Origin: Ascoidea asiatica
Lineage: Eukaryota; Ascomycota; Saccharomycetes; Ascoideales; Ascoideaceae
Assembly (NCBI GenBank): GCA_001600695.1
Contig: BCKQ01000002.1
Coordinates: 682,001-746,000, forward strand
Length of the DNA: 64,000 nucleotides
Direction of reading: 5' to 3'
In this document: positions 59,725 through 64,000 of the stretch, one piece after another
Numbering within the stretch: the stretch's first letter is position 1
Layout: every line of letters starts with the position of its first letter
Notes under the pieces: model-generated
The model's input: only the letters and a program-made list of their open reading frames with translations
Database searches by the model: none
Told to the model about the DNA's origin: nothing
Program-made: the position numbers and the translations under genes

Positions 59725-60822
59725 TTAATAGGAATCTAAAAGAACAAAAATTTCTTTCATAAATTCAAAATATGGTATTTCTGCAATACCTTTTCTTGAT
59801 TCATCATATTTTTTAAAAATATTTGTAATTGAAATAATTACTAAAGCACTTTCAACAAATGAATCAAATCTCATTATTGGACCAGTTGAGAATCTATCAA
59901 ATATAATTCTAGTCAAATCATTTGGTAAATTAAATTTTAAATCTTGTAAAGCTTTTAAAAATTCATGATATTCAATTGTTAAACTTGAATCAGTATCATG
60001 ATCTTGAAATATTTTTTTCCATTTAAGTACAAGATTATAAACAATTTTAAATTCAGTAAAATCTATAAAATAATTATTAAAATTTAAATTATTTAAATTT
60101 TTTAATCTTTCTGGAATACAAAATTTTGCTAAAGTTCTTGTTGCAGATAAACTAAAAGGAGTATTATCATCATTTCTTATAGCATATTGTAATTCTTGTA
60201 AAGATATTGTACCATCAATATCAGAATCAATTTTATTGAATATTATATAAATTTGTTGATCTTCACTTATAAATGGTTTTTTAGTTGCAGTTATTTGAGG
60301 TTGCATTTTATTTTGAGGAAAATTTATTTGATTATTTTGAGGTAAATTATTTGAAGGATTTATATAAAAATTAGATTGAGGAGGAAGTGATTGTTGATGT
60401 TGTTGTTGTTGTTGATTATAAAAATTTCGAGAATTCATTTGATTGATTTGATCATGAGTAATATTTGGAGGAAAAGGAGGCATATTATTTTGTTGTTGCT
60501 GTTGTTGATTGATAAAAGAAGGATTAGACATTGGAAGTGAAGCTCTTTTATTGTTATTTATATTATTACTATTATTAATATTATTATTTTGATAAGGATT
60601 TGAAATTTGACCACCAGTTTTAACGGCCATTGCATATTTACTTATTTGTTCAGCAGAACCAAAAAATCTTGCATCAGCTTCAGCTTTTCTTGTACCTCTA
60701 CCAGAAGTTGTATTTGGAGATAAAGCAGTTACTTTTTTATTTTCATTTTTTTTATTACTTTTTCCAGCAATATCTGATGGAGTTGCAAATTCAACTAAAT
60801 CATCACCTACATATTTAACCAT
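59725..60822 (-). CDS. PEF1: Penta-EF-hand protein Pef1
   Basis: Pef1 is a Ca2+-binding penta-EF-hand protein (ALG-2 relative) implicated in polar bud growth in yeast. The frame is open for 118 codons further upstream, but I start at the Met at 60822: the product then begins MVKYVGDDLVEFATPSD, matching the KYxxGDDxVxxATP of S. cerevisiae Pef1, and the upstream sequence is Ile/His/Phe repeats from a TAT microsatellite. The result has 365 residues (S. cerevisiae 335). A Gln/Asn/Pro-rich half follows. EF-hand loops include DSDIDGTISLQE (about 197-208) and DTDSSLTIEYHE (about 275-286). The other three hands are degenerate, as usual for the family. Confidence 0.88.
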   Translation of the reverse strand: MVKYVGDDLVEFATPSDIAGKSNKKNENKKVTALSPNTTSGRGTRKAEADARFFGSAEQISKYAMAVKTGGQISNPYQNNNINNSNNINNNKRASLPMSNPSFINQQQQQQNNMPPFPPNITHDQINQMNSRNFYNQQQQQHQQSLPPQSNFYINPSNNLPQNNQINFPQNKMQPQITATKKPFISEDQQIYIIFNKIDSDIDGTISLQELQYAIRNDDNTPFSLSATRTLAKFCIPERLKNLNNLNFNNYFIDFTEFKIVYNLVLKWKKIFQDHDTDSSLTIEYHEFLKALQDLKFNLPNDLTRIIFDRFSTGPIMRFDSFVESALVIISITNIFKKYDESRKGIAEIPYFEFMKEIFVLLDSY

Positions 60823-60831
60823 TGTTATTAC

Positions 60832-60863
<32 letters not shown>

Positions 60864-60890
60864 TTATTATTATTCTTATTATTATTATAT
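60823..60890. repeat. (ATT)n microsatellite at the PEF1 start
   Basis: About 15 near-perfect ATT triplets directly upstream of the PEF1 Met, in the presumed 5' untranslated region. It keeps the upstream frame open and would be read as poly-Ile. Confidence 0.85.
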
Positions 60891-61673
60891 ATGATTGAAT
60901 ATGAATATGAATCTGAACATGAATATGAAAGTAAAAGTGAAAGTAAAAGTGAATGTGAATAAGTGAATATAGGATAAAAGAGAAAGTGAAAAGAGATAAA
61001 TAGGAATTGAATAGGAATTGAATAAGAATTAAATAGGAATTCAAGACTAGATTAATAGGAAATATAGAAAATATAGGAAATAGATAGAGAATGAGATACC
61101 AATATATTAAATAGAAGTAACTGCTTCCACTACCGTAGAACTGGCCGTCGTCTCTGGCAGTCGTCTTTTGAGCCACCTTTTCACTGCTCCTGCAGCGAGA
61201 AAAGAAGGCAGAGGCAGAAATCTCATGAAATCTCTTGGCTCCAGCCCTGCCCAGCCCTGGCGAGTGGTCTCCGGGGCAGAAGGACGTGGCGCGGGTGGCG
61301 GTGCCGCTGTTTTACCACTCTGAGGGCTTGTCTCGGGGCTCAGCAGCTTCTTCTGCTTCTTCTTCTGCTGTCTCAGATTCCACTGTTCTTAGTTACACTC
61401 GATCAGTCAATACAATTATTAGTTATTAGTTATTAGTTATTAGTTACTGGCTATTAATATAATCACTATTCTATATCGCAGATTTGTGTAGAAACCTAAT
61501 CATACAGTATTTAGAATTACTATTCAATTACTATTCAATTATTATTCATTAGACCTATTTCATTAAGTTCATTATGATTTCATTTTATTAAGCTTATTTG
61601 GTAATCTATGAAGTAATACTAATCTTATTAATATCTTTCAATTTTTATCAATATTCATAATCATATTCATTAT
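60823..61673. other. Intergenic region upstream of PEF1, to the ankyrin gene
   Basis: 851 bp. An ATT/TTA microsatellite at 60823-60890 abuts the PEF1 ATG, then GAATATGAAT and GTAAAAGTGA repeats (60895-60975), and a patch rich in G and C (61120-61400) with CCAGCCCTGCCCAGCCCTGG (61241-61260), then AGTTATT repeats (61420-61445). The open frame 61235-61429 is not supported. Confidence 0.6.
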
Positions 61674-61962
61674 TCATATATCTCTTCTTTTTTTATTTAT
61701 ATCTCCATTTGATATATTTCCAATATTATTATGATTATTTTCTTCATTTAATTGTTTATGAATTAAATCTTTTAAAAATTCTTTTAATTCTTCATTTGGT
61801 TCATTACTTTCCATAATTTCTCTTAATTTATTCCTTTGCAATTCATTTAATTCATTCATTTCATTTATATTTTCATATGAATATTTTACATTAAATTGAT
61901 TTTCAAGTTCTTTAATAAATTTATTATCTTCTAAATTTCCATTTCCATTATTATTATTATAA

Positions 61963-62000
<38 letters not shown>

Positions 62001-62378
62001 GTTATTACCTTGATTAATTATAGATTTTAAATAATTTAAAATTTCTGGATATTCACCTTCTTCTTCAATATATTCAATTGCATTTAAATTATCATTATTT
62101 TTAATATTATAATTAACTTTTAAATTTTCAATTAAAAATTTTGTCATTAATAAATTTTCAACATGATGTAATGGTGTATCTCCATCATTATCTTGAATAT
62201 TAATATCTCCTCCATTTTCAATTAATAATTTTAATAATTCAATATTATTATATGAAACTGCTGCATGAATTGGTGTATATCCATTATTATCTTTAATATT
62301 TGATAAATTTTTATCTTTTCTTAAATATTCTTTAACAATTTCAATTTCATTATCTGCTGATGCTATCCATATATTCAT
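61674..62378 (-). CDS. Small ankyrin-repeat protein, YCR051W-like
   Basis: A 234-residue ankyrin protein matching S. cerevisiae YCR051W (222 residues), whose function is unknown; it is found in cytoplasm and nucleus. The start MNIWIASADNEIEIVKEYLRKD is the same as in that protein. Ankyrin repeats occupy about residues 1-118: NGYTPIHAAVSYNNIELLKLLIENGG and DGDTPLHHVENLLMTKFLIEN are the clearest, with the NIQDNDGDTPLHH motif. An Asn run (about 121-137) and an acidic, Glu/Asn-rich helical tail follow, ending in KKRRDI. It is divergent from ATP23. Confidence 0.87.
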
Positions 62379-62669
62379 TTTCTTTTATTTCTCAAATATC
62401 TATCTTTATTATATTATAATATTATTAGTACAAATATCTTTAGTATATTATTATATTATTAAATTTTTCAAATTCTCAATTTTTTATTGTTGATTCATAA
62501 TTTTTTTTCTTTCTCTAACTTTAATATTTTTCATGTTAAACATCACGTTACCCATTCAAACCCACAACAATGGATCTTAACGTTTATTTTTGCCAGTAAC
62601 GTTAATTCACTTTTTCAGATTTTGAAATATTCCATTAATTAATTAATTACCATTCAATAAGAATAACAA

Positions 62670-62700
<31 letters not shown>

Positions 62701-62739
62701 TAAAATATTATAAAATAATGATATCAGATAATATATAAA
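62379..62739. other. Divergent intergenic region, ankyrin gene / ATP23
   Basis: 361 bp. Contains TATTATATTATT repeats (62405-62460), the palindrome TAACGTTA at 62597-62604 and an (AAT)n microsatellite at about 62670-62700. No gene seen. Confidence 0.55.
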
Positions 62740-63486
62740 ATGTCAGATTCAGGTAAAAATCAAAATCAAGATATTCCAAAAGCTGAAGATATAAAATTAC
62801 CTTCAAATCCAAAAAATTTAAATGATACAAAAGGTTTTAAATGGTGGAGAAGAACTTTACAATATAAAACTGGTTTAGGTTTAACAAATGAAGAATTAAA
62901 AAATTATGAAAATGATTTAAATTTTTTTAAAAATAAAAAAGATTGTAATAAATGTTATGAATATAGAGATTGGATGTTAAGTTATTCTCCAAGTGTAATA
63001 TTTATGTTAAATGAAATTAAAAATTTAAGTAAAAATAAAGAATTACCATTTATAAATAAAAATAATATAATTTGTGATATTTGTAATGAATGGAAAGGTG
63101 GTGGTTTTAATCCAAAATTTGGTATTTTACTTTGTCAAAATAGAATCTTATCAAAATGGCAATTAGAAGATATTTTAACTCATGAATTAATTCATAGTTA
63201 TGATGAATTAAAATTTAAAATTAATTGGAATAATCTTAGACATCATGCTTGTAGTGAAATTAGAGCAAGTTCTTTAAGTGGTGAATGTAGATTTTCAAAT
63301 CAATTTTTTAAAAATGGTTTAACAAAATTAAATAAAGGTCATCAAGATTGTGTTAAAAGAAGAGCAACTTTAAGTGTTATGGGTAATCCAAATTGTTTAA
63401 ATAAAGATCAAGCTGAAAAAGTTGTAAATGAAGTTTGGGAATCTTGTTTTAATGATACAAGACCTTTTGAATCAATTTATCGTTAA
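62740..63486 (+). CDS. ATP23: Mitochondrial metalloprotease and ATP-synthase assembly factor Atp23
   Basis: Atp23 sits in the intermembrane space, cleaves the presequence of Atp6 and helps assemble the Fo sector of the ATP synthase; it also degrades Ups1. The 248-residue protein (S. cerevisiae 227) has a charged N-terminus, then GFKWWRRTLQYKTGLGLTNEE (about 46), the twin Cys-x2-Cys CNKC, and IICDICNEWKGGGFNPKFGILLCQN (about 108-132). The zinc-protease motif HExxH is HELIH at 148-152, followed by HSYDELKFKINWNNLRHHACSEIRASSLSGECRF. The Cys residues fit the disulfide-stabilised import by Mia40 described for the family. No cleavable presequence is seen, as expected. Confidence 0.95.
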   Translation: MSDSGKNQNQDIPKAEDIKLPSNPKNLNDTKGFKWWRRTLQYKTGLGLTNEELKNYENDLNFFKNKKDCNKCYEYRDWMLSYSPSVIFMLNEIKNLSKNKELPFINKNNIICDICNEWKGGGFNPKFGILLCQNRILSKWQLEDILTHELIHSYDELKFKINWNNLRHHACSEIRASSLSGECRFSNQFFKNGLTKLNKGHQDCVKRRATLSVMGNPNCLNKDQAEKVVNEVWESCFNDTRPFESIYR

Positions 63487-63832
63487 GTTTAAAAGAGCAT
63501 CTCAAATTTAATTTTAAATATTGCAAATTTCATATCTTATATTAATATTAATAGTCTGTAAATAAATAAATAAATAAATAAATAAATAGATAAATAAATC
63601 ATTTAGTCAATCAGTATTGAAATATTATTGATATTGAAATTGAAACCACAAACACGGTAGTCCGGGTAATTATCATACAAATACTATTTTAATATATTTC
63701 GATATTTTGATAACCGTAAATCAATATTAAAAGTAAACAAAGAAATAAATAATAAATCAGTAAATAAATAATAAATCAATAAATAAATAAAGAGATAAGA
63801 TAAGAAGAAAGTAAAAAAATTGATTTGTGAAA
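63487..63832. promoter_or_regulatory. Intergenic region ATP23 to MTW1
   Basis: 346 bp. AAAT repeats at about 63560-63600 and 63745-63790, and a Reb1 motif CCGGGTAA at 63662-63669, about 165 bp before the MTW1 ATG. The minus-strand open frame over 63684-63893 is a shadow. Confidence 0.6.
63662..63669. promoter_or_regulatory. CCGGGTAA, Reb1 site upstream of MTW1
   Basis: A perfect match to the Reb1 consensus CCGGGTAA, in an otherwise AT-rich stretch 164 bp upstream of the MTW1 ATG, the usual position for this general regulatory factor. Confidence 0.5.
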
Positions 63833-64000
63833 ATGTTGGCACCAGATCAAAGAATAACTGAAGTTTTAACAGAACATTTTGGATATCCTCCAATTACAGT
63901 TATTGATGATATAATAAATTCAGTTAATGATATTATGGGAAAATGTATTGATGGAATTGAAAATTATTTAATTACTCAAGTTAATAATGATTTGATTACA
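63833..64000 (+). CDS. MTW1: Kinetochore MIND-complex subunit Mtw1 (5' part only)
   Basis: Mtw1/Mis12 is a subunit of the MIND kinetochore complex that joins inner and outer kinetochore. Only the first 56 codons are inside the window. They read MLAPDQRITEVLTEHFGYPPITVIDDIINSVNDIM and on into a helix, matching the first 60 residues of the family (STxxLTEHLGYPPISLVDDIIN in S. cerevisiae form). The remainder lies past base 64000. The ATG at 63833 is at the family N-terminus. Confidence 0.9.
   Translation, partial: MLAPDQRITEVLTEHFGYPPITVIDDIINSVNDIMGKCIDGIENYLITQVNNDLIT

Noticed and set aside
60823-61176. N-terminal part of the 483-codon PEF1 frame
   Set aside because: Low-complexity Ile/His/Phe from repeats; the homologous N-terminus starts at 60822.
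1-64000. Mobile elements, LTRs, CRISPR arrays, rRNA and viral genes
   Set aside because: I looked for polymerase, integrase or transposase motifs among the long frames and for terminal repeats and found none.

Overview
The window is 64 kb of nuclear DNA from a budding yeast (Saccharomycotina). Almost every confident gene has a Saccharomyces cerevisiae counterpart of similar length and architecture. Genes are closely packed and mostly single-exon. The three introns I can support have yeast-type signals: donors GTATGT or GTAAGT and branch sites TACTAAC, TACTAAT or TACTGAC. The genome is extremely AT-rich. Codons end almost always in A or T, proteins carry long Asn, Ser-Asn, Asp-Asn and Gln runs, and CTG codons are nearly absent, so the sequence does not show whether CTG means Leu, Ser or Ala here. 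I could not name the species.

Layout. 1-624: 12-bp minisatellite and BUD31 upstream region. 0.6-10.6 kb: BUD31, YCF1 (vacuolar ABCC transporter), OXA1 (mitochondrial insertase), an Asn/Ile/Lys-rich protein that may be mitochondrial, and a small unknown gene. 11-19 kb: a POM33/TMEM33 membrane protein, an atypical SDR/epimerase, CTS2-type chitinase, HLJ1, and RET3 with an intron that must be removed to give the right C-terminus. 19-33 kb: RAT1, a secretory subtilisin, YIP1, CDC16, HSV2, MTG2. 34-41.5 kb: an STP1/STP2-type zinc-finger factor and, divergent from it, a probable PTR3. 42-54 kb: ERG2, LRO1, PRO2, AVO2, DPB2, ERG3. 55.8-64 kb: IMG1 (split gene), BUD23, RAD14 (in-frame intron), PEF1, a YCR051W-like ankyrin protein, ATP23, and the start of MTW1, cut by the window edge.

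Themes. STP and PTR3 belong to the SPS extracellular amino-acid sensing pathway; here they appear to be divergent neighbours sharing a 1.6-kb control region with an E-box cluster and a 12-bp inverted repeat. ERG2 and ERG3 act in late ergosterol synthesis, and ERG2 has two perfect TCGTATA sterol elements upstream. PRO2 has two Gcn4 sites and DPB2 an MCB (ACGCGT) element, which suggests several ascomycete regulatory circuits are conserved. IMG1-BUD23, with a YCR051W homologue nearby, recalls S. cerevisiae chromosome III.

The longer intergenic regions hold patches visibly richer in G+C than the genes themselves. I saw no transposon, LTR, CRISPR array, virus-like gene, rRNA or convincing tRNA. 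I did not find a new multi-gene system; the most unusual items are the STP/PTR3 arrangement, the G+C patches, and the structured segment at 37257-37450.
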